A program made the position numbers and the translations under genes. Shown here one piece after another: positions 45,881 to 56,067 of a DNA stretch of 64,000 nt. Below the pieces are notes generated by a model. The model was not told the origin of the DNA. It ran no database searches and saw only the letters and a program-made list of their open reading frames with translations. The stretch's first letter is position 1; every line of letters begins with the position of its first letter. The DNA is from Actinomucor elegans (lineage: Eukaryota > Mucoromycota > Mucoromycetes > Mucorales > Mucoraceae): positions 434,001 to 498,000 of the forward strand of contig JAMSLZ010000005.1 in assembly GCA_026027325.1 (NCBI GenBank). The letters run 5' to 3'.

Positions 45881-46182
45881 TTGTATAGGATATAGGAAAG
45901 TAACAGATAAAGGTAAGAAAAAAAAAAAAAAAAAAAAAACTCGAAAGGATACAATCTGAACGTCTATTGACAAAAAAAAAAAATACGTCACTCCAAGGTA
46001 TGCAGTCAACCAATGATTGTAGTGAGTGATTCTTGAGCAACTTTTTAGCGCTCTACAGGTAGCTTATTGTATACAGTAATATTCTATTATTATGGCATTG
46101 CCTTTTAATTGTTTGACAGTTTCTGGGAGATGTACATATATATATATATATCAGTGATCCAATTATATGATGAAGTTACATT
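45881..46182. other. Intergenic region
   Basis: About 300 bp between LEO1 (upstream side) and the 3' end of the GATA-SET gene. It holds the LEO1 promoter with the A22 tract and a TA microsatellite near 46137. No gene is seen. Confidence 0.5.
45918..45939 (+). repeat. A22 homopolymer upstream of LEO1
   Basis: 22 A residues (T22 on the gene strand) end about 39 bp before the LEO1 ATG. Confidence 0.75.
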
Positions 46183-47992
46183 TTAAGTGTCTTTTCTCCA
46201 ACGACTTGATACTTTCTTTCCTATTGTTCCTCTACAGCGCTGACTACCACAATAACATACTTGCTGGCTCTCCACAGTTCCATTGAACGTAGAAAAGTTG
46301 TAGTCGTAAAACAGTTCTGAATACGCGCTGATATCTTTTGATGCAAATACACCAAAATGTGATTCACCCTTGAGAGACCTATTAAACTATTAGTCAGATA
46401 TCGTTTAAATCATATAAATATACATATATGTATATATTTATACCATTTCTCAATATGACAGTTAGGATCGCAGCTATGATTAATGAATCTTGCTTCTGTT
46501 CCTTTTGTACAAGCATCAATGACTTCTCCATTACAATAGTCCAGAAAGTAAAAGTTCTTTTCATTCACATAGGTGGTACACATGCGTTCCTCACAGAGTT
46601 CATGAGAGATGATCTCGCCTCGGTACTCAATTACCAACTCGCCCTTTTTGATATCAACAAGTGTACGTAAGCCCCAACCACGATGATCAGTTTGAAACAC
46701 TTGTAATTCCTTTTTTCTTTCTTTACGCTGAAATCGTTGGTTGGTACATAGGTCACCACAGGGACAGTACTTGGGTTCACACTCGTAAAACAGCATGCGA
46801 TTAAGACAGTCATCACCGCAGCCCACTTTGTTCGTGCCTGGAGGAGGTCGAACGCAGTGACAAACGACAGCATCAGTTCCGCTATGGGGCTTTCGCTCAA
46901 CAAAAATATTTGATCGAATACGCGTAAACGCAGGCATTCGGTTTGCTTGCAAGCTTTTGATCAGCCCAAGCTCTCTTTCCTGGTGGATATCTGCTGGTAG
47001 TTCAAAATCTATTTGCTTGGATATGATAAATTCACCTTGATGCATAGGTAGAATGAAAGCAAAAGGCTTGTTCTTTGCATTTACGCGTGTCCCATCGTAA
47101 TAAAGGCCATGCTTGATATACTCTTTCTTGTAATGCAACAAGGTGTTTGTGGGGATCTTTTTTGTTTGAGCCTTGACAGATGGTACGGTGGCATTATTTC
47201 GCTTGGTTGCTACCTTATTGATGGTTAAGGGTTCGTTACATTTCGACCATTTCAATCCGCAAGCATTACAGAGACTAGGGTCATGGATTAATGAATAAGA
47301 TAGCGTGTCTCTTTGGTTACTTACGTTTTTAAGCCGGAAGGCCCTTTACGCCATAAAGGCGTATCTGATGTGTTGCAATTGGTACAACAAACACCTGGTT
47401 GTATAATAGGCACAGGCTTCACAATCTTGTTTTCTTTATCGCAATCCACTACTTTCTTGGCCTTTTTCAACGTTTGTTTAATGATTTGGTTCTTGTGTCT
47501 TTTAAGCGAAGATGGGTTGTAATGGGGTGGAGGATATACAGTTGAACTGTATCCTTCAGAGGGCCTACCTCGCGTTTTCCAACGAAGATGACAAGCATTA
47601 CATAGCCTAGAGTCGCGTTAGATCAAGATAGACACATCGTACTTGTATCGCTCTTACGTGGATGGTCCGGCTGGCCCAAATCTCCATCGAGGTGTCTCCA
47701 CAGTACCGCATCGTTGGCACCACTTTACTCCATCTTCTATCGTCATGGGTGGCTTATTTTCGATGATTTGGGTATTATCTGTTGGATCTTGCGGAGGAGA
47801 AGGTAATTGTTGCAGGATCGCGTTATTATCTACCAACACGCTTTGCTTGGGTATGGGTTCTTGAAGATGATGATACTCGTCTTGTTCACATTTTATTTCA
47901 GGTGTCAGTGTTTGTACTGACAGAGACATTGGTGGTGGTATATTCTCTTGTTCTTCCTCTTGACATACTACTGTGGGAAATACTTTTCTCAT
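46183..47992 (-). CDS. Two GATA zinc fingers fused to ASH1-type AWS-SET-postSET histone methyltransferase
   Basis: Exons: 47992-47658, 47606-47325, 47274-46444 and 46378-46183; 547 aa with all junctions in frame. Residues 92-117 and 186-211 are GATA-type fingers, both C-X2-C-X18-C-X2-C (LCNACHLRW and LCNACGLKW ends). A linker contains the YIKHGLYYDG and MHQGEFIISKQIDFELPADI segments that precede the AWS in ASH1L. AWS ~338-388 (CHCVRPPPG, CGDDCLNRMLFYEC), SET ~390-510 (RGWGLRT, EYRGEIIS, RFINHSCDPNC at 468-478, ELFYDYNF) and post-SET CYCGSQRCRG (524-533). ASH1 enzymes di-methylate H3K36; the cofactor and catalytic motifs are intact. The two finger-splitting introns lie at the equivalent place (after the ST/KT before LCNAC), suggesting finger duplication. 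Inferred: sequence-specific targeting of H3K36 methylation to GATA sites. Confidence 0.9.
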
Positions 47993-48597
47993 GGCGAACG
48001 CGAAACTTGAGCGGTTTTGTCAATTATTTTAGTGGGAATAGGGTATATCTACCATGCATGTAATAGAAAACGCGAATAGTGAGGCGATTAGCAAGCGACT
48101 TGCTATGTATCTTAGACAAGCTATACTTTACGAACTGACAAAGCGCGATCTGAACAGAAGATTTCGTATTGTATCAGAATACAAGAGATAACGAGTTTCG
48201 TCTCTCTTTGGAGTTTCAAAGAAAGTGAATGTTTGTTAGTAACAAAAAGAAAAAAAAAAATATCAATCAAAAGGGTCATACCTACTAGTTCAAGTACCTT
48301 GAAAGCTATTTCCATATATCTCGGTACTGTCTTTTCAAAAACTATGAAAAACGGTCACTGGATGGTAATTTAATTTGCAATCCAATCAGGAAAGAAGCCC
48401 TCACAAGATCACTCATTACACAAACCTGTTCAATGGGAAACTAAGAAACATCTGACTGATGGATCCCCGTTTAATATGATATACATAGTAGTGTGAAAAA
48501 AAAAAGGTATATGAAACCGAGCAAGGGCCTCCATTATTTATTAAGTGATATATATGTACAAGAGGTATTATTTACATGATTAGGGGAATACTAGCAT
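47993..48597. other. Intergenic region
   Basis: About 0.6 kb, holding the promoter of the GATA-SET gene and the 3' flank of the next minus-strand gene. No gene is supported. Confidence 0.5.
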
Positions 48598-48987
48598 TTA
48601 AGCAACTTGTTCTGTCGAACGATTTGACTGATGCGTGATCAGCGGACTAGCTGTTGTGGTTGTGCAGATACTATTTCTACTGAAGCTTGATTTGAAGCGA
48701 CTTAAAAGTGTTGGTCTGCTGCAGTAAGGTGGTTTTTGCCATGGTTTGATCTGATCTTTCTTTTCAAATAGGTCTGGGTGATCTTTTTCTTCGTCATGAT
48801 GCACTTGAGGATCATAGATACATTCAAAGGAATCTTCTAATTTATCTCGTTCAAAATAGACAATGGCAGGGGGTTCTTTGCTGATCTTGACTGACAATGA
48901 TTTTCTTCTGGTTGGAGGTTTTGAGGATTTCTTTTGACGTAAAGGCGTTTCGGATATGAGTGCTCTGATTCGAATAATCAATGTCAT
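48598..48987 (-). CDS. Hypothetical protein, 129 aa, Ser/Lys/Pro-rich
   Basis: Single-exon frame with ATG at 48987. The product is hydrophilic: a basic N-terminal region with RRKSLSV (a PKA-like phosphosite R-R-x-S) and a Pro-Lys-rich middle (KPWQKPPYCSRPTLLSRFKSSFSR), with acidic stretches between. No signal peptide, membrane segment or family recognised. Support: ATG start, coding-like composition in one frame, and location between genes of the same strand; a 400-bp frame in AT-rich DNA is unlikely by chance. Could be a disordered phosphoprotein. Confidence 0.55.
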   Translation of the reverse strand: MTLIIRIRALISETPLRQKKSSKPPTRRKSLSVKISKEPPAIVYFERDKLEDSFECIYDPQVHHDEEKDHPDLFEKKDQIKPWQKPPYCSRPTLLSRFKSSFSRNSICTTTTASPLITHQSNRSTEQVA

Positions 48988-49137
48988 TGTTTTTTTAATT
49001 TTTGATTTTTAATTTTAATTGTATATAAAAAAGTAAGGTAAAAAGGAAAAAAAGAGGAAAATCAAGCTTTTATATACAGCCTGTGTCAAATGGAAAAAAG
49101 TGGTGTGATTGGTTTAAGTGATGGCAGTTACACAGTT

Positions 49138-50270
49138 TTATTGTTTGTCGTCTTTTAGTAAAGCCTCGATTTCCCAAGTCTGATGGTTGGAATCAATCGA
49201 GAATTCGAGGTCTTCTTTAGTGATAGAATCCCAATATTTGTATACCATCATGACTGCCAATAGATTACACATGCTACCAAAGAAGAGACCATCAAAGTAA
49301 TGCTTGACTTGCTCGCATAAAGAGGCCGAAAATATATACATTATTACCAAGCCTGATACATAAAATAAAATGCCAAACGCAATGTCACCCAGAGGCCATC
49401 GATCATCCAATGTATATGTGACTAGTATGATCTGAGATACGGTGTATATAAGAAACATGGAGCCATTGACAATGAAATAAAAAATCCATAGAATAGTAGG
49501 TGATGTATAACTGAATGGACCGAGGTTGTTAAATGTGGCCATAGCAATGAAGCCCACAGTTAAGAACACGATGAAAGTGCTGATCCTAATAGACTGTTTT
49601 TGTTTGTGTAAGTCGAGTTACATCTGCTGACTTTTGTCACTTATTCTCACACCACTCTCTACTAACCCATAAACTAATTGGAGTACCATCTTCTGCAAAT
49701 TGAAATCCAACGAAACCATTCAATAAAAGGCACCAAAATGATGCACCAAGTAAGCCTAAATGGGCTGCTGTAAAGAACTACAAATAAATGCGTTAGTATG
49801 ACGCTTAGCCCTTTTTAGAGATTCTTACAGGATATAAAATGGATGCTGTCGGAATGATGTTTGTAACCAATAGCATCTCAAGAAACACCGTGACTAAATA
49901 TAACTGAAAGAACATGGCAATCTCTTTTCGGCCTATTTAAACGATAGTTGGATGATTTATACTACTAGAATGCCTCGTTCTGTTTTACCTACGGCGGTGT
50001 ATTTTGTTTTAACGTGATAAATCATGATGCTTGTCATACAAAGGGCTACAATGTCCATCATAAGTGTAGCTACAAACAGTTTAGTTGCATGATAGGATCT
50101 TTTTGTGTGTTATTACCAGGTTGAAAGACCAGGAGGCCTGCTACTTCTACATTGCGCGAATAACAGATAGGTTCAATACCATCAAACTTTCCCATTAATG
50201 GGCATAAAGTGAGTGCCACTGTCTGACATATGCCATCAAACTGGAATAACTGGAATTTAAACTGCACCAT
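49138..50270 (-). CDS. CHS7: Chitin synthase export chaperone CHS7
   Basis: ER membrane chaperone needed for chitin synthase (class IV, Chs3-like) to leave the ER. The exons are 50270-50117, 50069-49989, 49932-49829, 49777-49656 (donor uncertain; -49653 also possible) and 49585-49138; about 302 aa. Seven hydrophobic segments are visible. Family motifs: the CPLMG...[13 protein letters not shown] start, [34 protein letters not shown] (yeast EDGTTKSML), [17 protein letters not shown], and the signature [33 protein letters not shown] plus DLEFS near the C-terminus. Exon 4 ends with a weak donor (GTGGTG or GTGTGA) in phase. Chitin-wall biogenesis fits a filamentous fungus. Confidence 0.9.
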
Positions 50271-50659
50271 CGTCTTTCTTTGTCCCCAAAAAAAAAATTG
50301 AAAGAGCAAAAGGATTTAGTATTGTCTAAAGAATTTACATCATTCATATGAATATGTCCATTTCAAATTAAACCAGTTATTATACAATCGTTGGTAAAGC
50401 TATTTGGTAGCAAGATCAGCTCATCATCAGTACTGCCTTCCGAAGAATCGCGGGAATTTAAAGCTCAAATAGTCTGCAGTTGCAATTCATGGAACTCTTT
50501 TCCGATTGAATCCAACCTGCATATCTCTCTTTTGGATAGACTGAAAAGATTTCCTTGTTACCTTAAGATCAAAAAAGCTGAGGCCGTGATTAAGCAATAC
50601 AAGCTATAATTAACACACATGTATCAAATAAACCTTGGTAATGGAGCTAAATTGAGACC

Positions 50660-50745
50660 TTAGTGGATGCAGCAGTTTATTTTGAACATGAACTAGCCAT
50701 TCGATGTGACATTTGCCTAACAGTGCTCGAGATCTTGCACATTTA
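50660..50745 (+). repeat. Dispersed ~110-bp repeat family, copy
   Basis: GATGCAGCAGTTTATTTTGAACATGAACTAGCCATTCGATGTGACATTTGCCTAACAG-type sequence is one of the clearest matches to the first half of the family consensus. Confidence 0.65.
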
Positions 50746-50825
50746 TTATTATCTATTAATTTCTTGTTATTAAATTCATATATTTTAAACTTTATTTATT
50801 GGATATCGGAGGATAAAAGCATAAA

Positions 50826-50828
50826 AGA
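50826..50828 (+). other. Target-site duplication (left), AGA
   Basis: AGA immediately before the left terminal repeat; the identical AGA follows the right terminal repeat at 56068-56070. A 3-bp duplication is typical of CACTA elements. Confidence 0.85.
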
Positions 50829-50842
50829 CACTATGGGAAAAA
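50829..50842 (+). repeat. Left terminal inverted repeat of the CACTA element
   Basis: CACTATGGGAAAAA, the perfect complement of the right end. Confidence 0.9.
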
Positions 50843-50846
50843 AAAA

Positions 50847-51010
50847 GTGAAATAAAGTGAATTCATGGCAAAATCAAGTGAATTTCAAGTGAATTAGTGC
50901 TTTCACCTGAATTTAAAGTGAAATAAAGTGAATTTCATGGCAACTTGGAAACCAGGTTAATGCACCTTAACTTTTATTTCCATTATTTTTCCATGAATTT
51001 CCATGTTTCC
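50847..51010 (+). repeat. Left subterminal repeats of the CACTA element
   Basis: Many irregularly spaced copies of AGTGAATT and AAGTGAAATAAAGTGAATT-like motifs. Subterminal repeats are transposase-binding sites in CACTA elements. Confidence 0.75.
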
Positions 51011-51138
51011 CAATTGGAGTGAATATGGAGCTAGTTCGAGTAAATTGTATGTTAAACTAAACAGTGAAGCAGAGCTCTGGTTTCAACGAATATAAGACAG
51101 CATTGATAGTATAGAATAAATTTATATATGTACTTGGT

Positions 51139-54100
51139 TTAATAAGGTCTCCAAGCAACATATGTTTTGTCTTTATTTAATAAAGAAGGTATAAGTATAG
51201 CATATCCTATTATGTCCTTGGCTTTGATTATTTTCCATAGGAGCCTTTCTTCATAGGGTTGCGTATAATAGCAGCATGTTTGACCATCAAACACTAAAGT
51301 CGTTTGATGTTGTAATAAGGCAAGTATTTGATCTTTCCATCTAATAAACTGCTTTACTTGGCCTATATTATATTGTAAGGACATAGTATCATCTGATATG
51401 TATGCAACTATCTTTTGGTTTTGTTTTCTTGAAGAAATATCAACGGTTTGGCCATTCCTCGTTTTACCGTAAGTATTAGAAGTAGAAACAGAGTACTCCT
51501 CTTCTGTTGAACTGGAACCATTATGATCGGCTAGATATTGCTGGATTAGATGCTTAATATCACACGTTGGAAATAATTGGTTGATTAAGTCAGCAGAAGA
51601 AGGTTTAAATACCATATCTTCATCAACACTATGGCTTTCAATTCCAATCTGCCAGTTTTTATACGCTTTTGTGTAGTGATCCATTAGAACAGTGACAGAG
51701 TTTTTTTGAGGATTTTGTTTAGACTTGATATGTCTTTTTACATCTTGAATACTTCTTTCAAGAGTTCGGGCGCTTATCAATCTAAGTGGACCAAGCTGAA
51801 AAATAATATAGGACAAATGTTTTAGATAATGCTGGTTAATGGTAAATGTATCTTTTCCCATCTTCTGCAGTAAGAACGCATGCCATCTTTTTACTAATCT
51901 AGAATGAAAAGACGATATAAATTATCGAAAACTTAGCATAGCTGCACGTAGTAGTCTCTCAAAAAAAAAACTTACTCATCAATCCGTAACAGATCACTTG
52001 GATATATGTTGAATTTTTGGGTCAAAGTGCAGACCATGGATATTGATTTCAAAGCATTGCACGCATCATCAACAGCTTCCAGTACAGGAGAAGCTACCTT
52101 TCTCTTCTTTTTTCTATTTCTTTCGGTTTGGTAAATATCAGCATGTTGTTTTCGTAACGCCTCCACTACCAAAGTGGGTACTATGTACATTAAAAAATCA
52201 ATCCAGTCAACGCTACGAGATTGGCCTGATTTGGAAGAAATATCTAAGTGAAGAAAAAAGCAAGGATATTAATTCATTGGAATAATTAGCATTAAGTTTC
52301 TTGAGTTAATCTCTAATACCTATAAATTGACCATCAATGGCTCCATTTGGAAGCATTCGTTGTATTTGAACCATTGCTCTGCCAATTTCTTCTCTATAGG
52401 CGTTCCGAAGGAACAAAGGGTTATAGTATCCGAATCTCTGAGAGTCATCCTTCATCATGGACCATATGTGCTTGGCTATATTCATTCCCCATAAGTGCAT
52501 CTCATCTAATCCAAAAAATGAACATCCATGAAAGCTTTTTAATAATGCAAATGGCAATTTCCCTTTGAGTGAAGTAGCCTAGATAGTTAATCAAATCATA
52601 CTGCATTAGACACTGATACAGTTACTATTGTTTAATTTATTAAGCTTCTTACCAAGTCACCGTTTTGATAATCCTCAGAAGTCCTTAATGGGTATTCAAT
52701 GGGCTCTTGTGCTTCATTTGTTCCAGGAAAAACTATAGTCCTTTTTGATTTGGAATAAATGCCTTTGATCTTGCAAATGCGGCATCCATGGTAAGAATTA
52801 TGGCCAGCATGTAAACATAGCTCTGATAGTCCAGGAATATCACCAATTATGTTTAATAAGTGGGCCTTTATACGGATGGAAGAGGTTCCTGTTTCGACAA
52901 TAATGCCTTCTGTTTCCAAAACGAGAAGCTCCTGGATGGTAGGATAAAGGAAACTAAAGATATCATAGGGTTTTCTCGGACCAGGTATGACGGCAACGAT
53001 CAGTCTGTTTTCTGGATCAAATCTATAATAGAGCATTTAATTTATCCATTAAAGTTTCAGCGCCAAGTTATTTTGTTTTGTACCTTTGTTCTGGTGGTAT
53101 ATCATTAATAGTAAACATGATAATTGCCATACTATTATCACCTGTGTCAAAAGGATGGAATCCATCGTAATGGAACGAGAGCGAGAGGTTATAGTCTTCT
53201 TCGGCGTCACTATTTCTACTTTTAAAAGCGAATCCATCCAATATATCTCTCTCGCAGCCATCAAGCTCATCGGTTGAACTATACACAGAGCTACGCGTAG
53301 CTTTATATTTCAACTTCTTCCTATTCTTTTCAGACAGCATAAAATAGGCCAACTGCTTACTAAGTGATAGTTGGTAATGCTTGGCTTTAGCTTCCATGAT
53401 AGTTGATGTGGACGATGTCTCTTCATAACGATGTCTCTTGCAACTTAACCTAGGGCAAGCAGTTTGACTGTCACCAGGGTAATACATGTAGCACCCTTCA
53501 GGACACATGTCATATTTATCAGCTTGAAGTTGGATTATATGATTATTATTAATGCTTTCGCATTTATACGGGCTGATGAATTTTAGATGTTCTATAAAAG
53601 AAAATAAGAATAGCAGTGAGCACACTGGTAGTAGTAAAGCAGCAAGATGGAAATAATAACTATACCACTATTCATCTCAATTAAGTACTCATTGAAGAAG
53701 TTGAATATTTTTTCGGTCGTACTTTTTGATACATTGTTTTCTTTTAAGAGATACTTCAGTTCTAGACTTTTCCTCTCTGGAGGACTTAAAATATCCATGT
53801 ACTGTTTACCATCGTCCTTGATTTTAAGCTGAATAGGATGGGTAATAGTATCTTTGAATTTGCTTAATCTAGAGTATATTTCTTCCACTGTGGTTTTTTT
53901 TATTGCGTCTTCTTCTATAGCGCCAACTGTTCGCCAACCTTCTTGTATTACCTTAGTTTTTTCTGAATTTTCTTCTTCATTCGCTATAGAGTCGCATTCA
54001 TCCAAGCTGTTCATATCTACAGAGTTACTGAAATCACAGTGGCTTGTTCGTAAAATATCAGCAGGATTGTTATTTACAATATCAGTGCTTGATTGATGTT

Positions 54101-54293
54101 GCGTTTCATGGTTTAAAAGATCATCTGATACATAAGGGTTACTGGCGAAATGACCTTGCTGAGATAGTGTAAGTTTCTGCTTTACTTGACTATATATATT
54201 GAAAGCACGTCGCATTCTGCAATTGATAATATGCCTTCTTATTTCTTTTTTAGTAAAGTACTGTTGACACACTGGGCAGTTTTCACCAGGCAT
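51139..54293 (-). CDS. CACTA transposase (Tnp2-like), 930 aa
   Basis: Six exons: 54293-53666, 53591-53084, 53022-52653, 52578-52320, 52243-51976 and 51898-51139; 930 aa, all junctions in frame and no premature stop. N-terminus has a CPVCQQYF...H-x4-C zinc-finger-like motif. A Cys cluster (MCPEGCYMYY...CPRLSCKRH) precedes the DDE-like core: SFHYDGFHPFD (first acidic residue), PPEQRFDPENRLIVAVIPGPRKPYDIFSFLYPTI, ELCLHAGHNSYHGCRICKIKG (Cys/His), GLDEMHLWG, VDWIDFLMYIVPTLVVEAL and HYLKHLSYIIFQLGPLRLISARTLERS. The order matches the Tnp2/Transposase_21 superfamily. Which fungal subgroup (classic CACTA or a Plavaka-like lineage) is not resolved. Confidence 0.88.
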
Positions 54294-54906
54294 TATTCTT
54301 GTTGAAATAGGCGAAAGAGTAAAATAAAGGTAAAAGCGTTGGGACTCTGCACGTATTATATGCACAGTTTTAGAGATGCGGTAAAAATTGAATAAAAAGC
54401 GAATAAATGAATTAAAACCGTTTTATGAGGTTTTATTGATCTAAAGTAAGTTTAGCTATCCTATCTAGCACGTATGTCTTGTATTTAGATTTCAAAGAAA
54501 ATAGTCTCTTGGTAACAATCAAAGGTCTTTTTTAATATATGTTCACTCTGCATTAATTGTCCTTTCAGCGGTGATCCAAACTTCCCTCTTTAGATGGATG
54601 GTTAGATGAAACCCATTCCTTAATATATATATGCAGAGTGCCATATGTGCGTTTCACCACAAGAGAGATATCAATATTCGAGCAAGGTTTGTTTATTACG
54701 CATAATTACGTTACATTAGCTCTAATAGGTTCTGATTTTTTGTATATGATACCTAGCACTTCCTGGTAAGATTCTCCCGACACAGGCTATACCTATTAAG
54801 TTAAAGCCATTTTTAACTGCAGGGCTTATGATATAAAGATGGTTCCACTACATGCATTTCTTTTGCACTCATTTCTTTCCATAAATTTTATAAAATCATT
54901 AGAATC

Positions 54907-55580
54907 ATGCCAGCTAACAGAAGACAAATTAGACAGACCAGCCAATCCAGTCAATCCAGCAGCAGAGAAAACGACAGAGATCTTAACAGTCAAATAAATC
55001 TACCTCCACCTTGGATGGAAGATTTTAAACAAGATCTCGTAAACTATTTCGATGAAAAGCTTCAACCCTCTTTAAACATAGGAAGCTCAAAAACTATCCC
55101 AGTGCCAAAGAAGCAAAGGAGAGTAAATTCTAAAGTCTATATCCAATGCTTTTTAAAAGAACACCTAAAGGAGCCAGTGCCTAATGATGAAGATATCAGC
55201 AGCCTGATGGGAATACTTGATCAAGAAGCTTTCTCTTCAGTACTAACTTTTGCGCAGCAGAACCCAGAAGCTGCATGTAAAAGCTGGAGGCTGCTTTCTT
55301 CTCTTAATAAGCTCTCCATGATACAGTCGGCACTACAACAGTCGATAGCATCAGATGAACGGCTTGCTATCATCAACAAGTGTGTAAGATTTTGGCCTTG
55401 CGAGTTTCTTGTGCAAGAAAAATGGACTAACAGAAGCAAATATAACAGGAAGAAAGTGTAAGTGTACATTCTATAACTATTGCATATTGAATCAAAAGGA
55501 GAGAAAAATGAACACCCATTTGTAGGCTTCAAGCGGAAGGTGCGCAGTTAAGAAATGCAAGAAATCAAGGACTGCAGTAA
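54907..55580 (+). CDS. Accessory protein of the CACTA element, 201 aa
   Basis: Exons 54907-55457 and 55526-55580, in frame. The N-terminal ~30 residues are rich in Gln, Ser and Arg (MPANRRQIRQTSQSSQSSSR); the middle has PPPWMEDFKQDLVNYFDEK and a basic PKKQRR (likely nuclear localisation signal), then a helical region (VYIQCFLKEHLKEP, EDISSLMGILDQEAFSSVLTFAQ, RLLSSLNKLSMIQSALQQSIASDERLAIINKC). Divergent from the transposase and inside the terminal repeats, in the position of the second (TnpA-like) gene of CACTA elements. No recognisable family. Confidence 0.7.
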
Positions 55581-55741
55581 TATATCAGTAAATATAATTA
55601 GCTTAATATTATATACCCATTTTGTATCGTTTATCTTATTGAATAAAGAGTCATCATTACACATATGTTGTTTCATTATCTATACATGGTTAATACATGC
55701 AAAAAAGGTTGAAATATAAGTGGTTGAAATCATAGGAAGGT

Positions 55742-55930
55742 TAACATGCTTTTCGAGTGAATTGCAAGTGAATTGCAAGTTAACATGTTTTTCGAGTGAA
55801 TTGCAAGTGAATTGCAAGTTAACATGTTTTTCGAGTGAATTGCAAGTGAATTGCAAGTTAACATGTTTTTCGAGTGAATTGCAAGTGAATTGCGAGTTAA
55901 CATGTTTTTCGAGTTAATTTAAGGTGAATT
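55742..55930 (+). repeat. 39-bp tandem repeats at the right end of the CACTA element
   Basis: TAACATG starts recur at 55742, 55781, 55820, 55859 and 55898 (period 39). Each unit has two GTGAATTGCAA motifs in direct order. The array is followed by inverted AATTCACTCGA motifs near the terminal repeat. Only a shadow frame (39 = 13 codons) runs through it. Confidence 0.9.
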
Positions 55931-56053
55931 TCGGGTTAACCTGATTTTCAAGTGAATTGCAGGTGAATTGCAAGTTAACTTGAATTCACTCGAAACGGCA
56001 ACGATTCTCCTGCAAACCGAGTTAACTTGAAATTCACTCGAAATTCACTCGAA

Positions 56054-56067
56054 TTTTTCCCATAGTG
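56054..56067 (-). repeat. Right terminal inverted repeat of the CACTA element
   Basis: TTTTTCCCATAGTG, the perfect complement of the left end; next to the AGA target duplication. Confidence 0.9.

Larger units (their letters stand above)
50271..50828. other. Intergenic region before the CACTA element
   Basis: CHS7 promoter plus a dispersed repeat copy (50660-50745). An open frame at 50391-50609 has no recognisable features and its start is not an ATG. Confidence 0.5.
50829..56067 (-). mobile_element. Complete CACTA (EnSpm-type) DNA transposon
   Basis: A 5,239-bp element bounded by 14-bp terminal inverted repeats CACTATGGGAAAAA (50829-50842) and its complement (56054-56067), with AGA target duplications outside both ends. 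Subterminal regions carry many AGTGAATT-type motifs on the left (50847-51010) and tandem 39-bp repeats on the right (55742-55930), as in plant and animal CACTA elements. Inside are a six-exon transposase gene (minus) and a second two-exon gene (plus), divergently arranged. No internal stop or deletion is seen in either, so it looks structurally intact and possibly young. Orientation is given by the transposase. Confidence 0.92.

Noticed and set aside
55720..55917. 65-aa frame with repeated 13-residue units
   Set aside because: It is the read-through of 39-bp DNA repeats (39 = 13 codons) at the transposon end, not a gene.
55742..55930. CRISPR-like array
   Set aside because: The units are contiguous tandem repeats without unique spacers, within a eukaryotic transposon.
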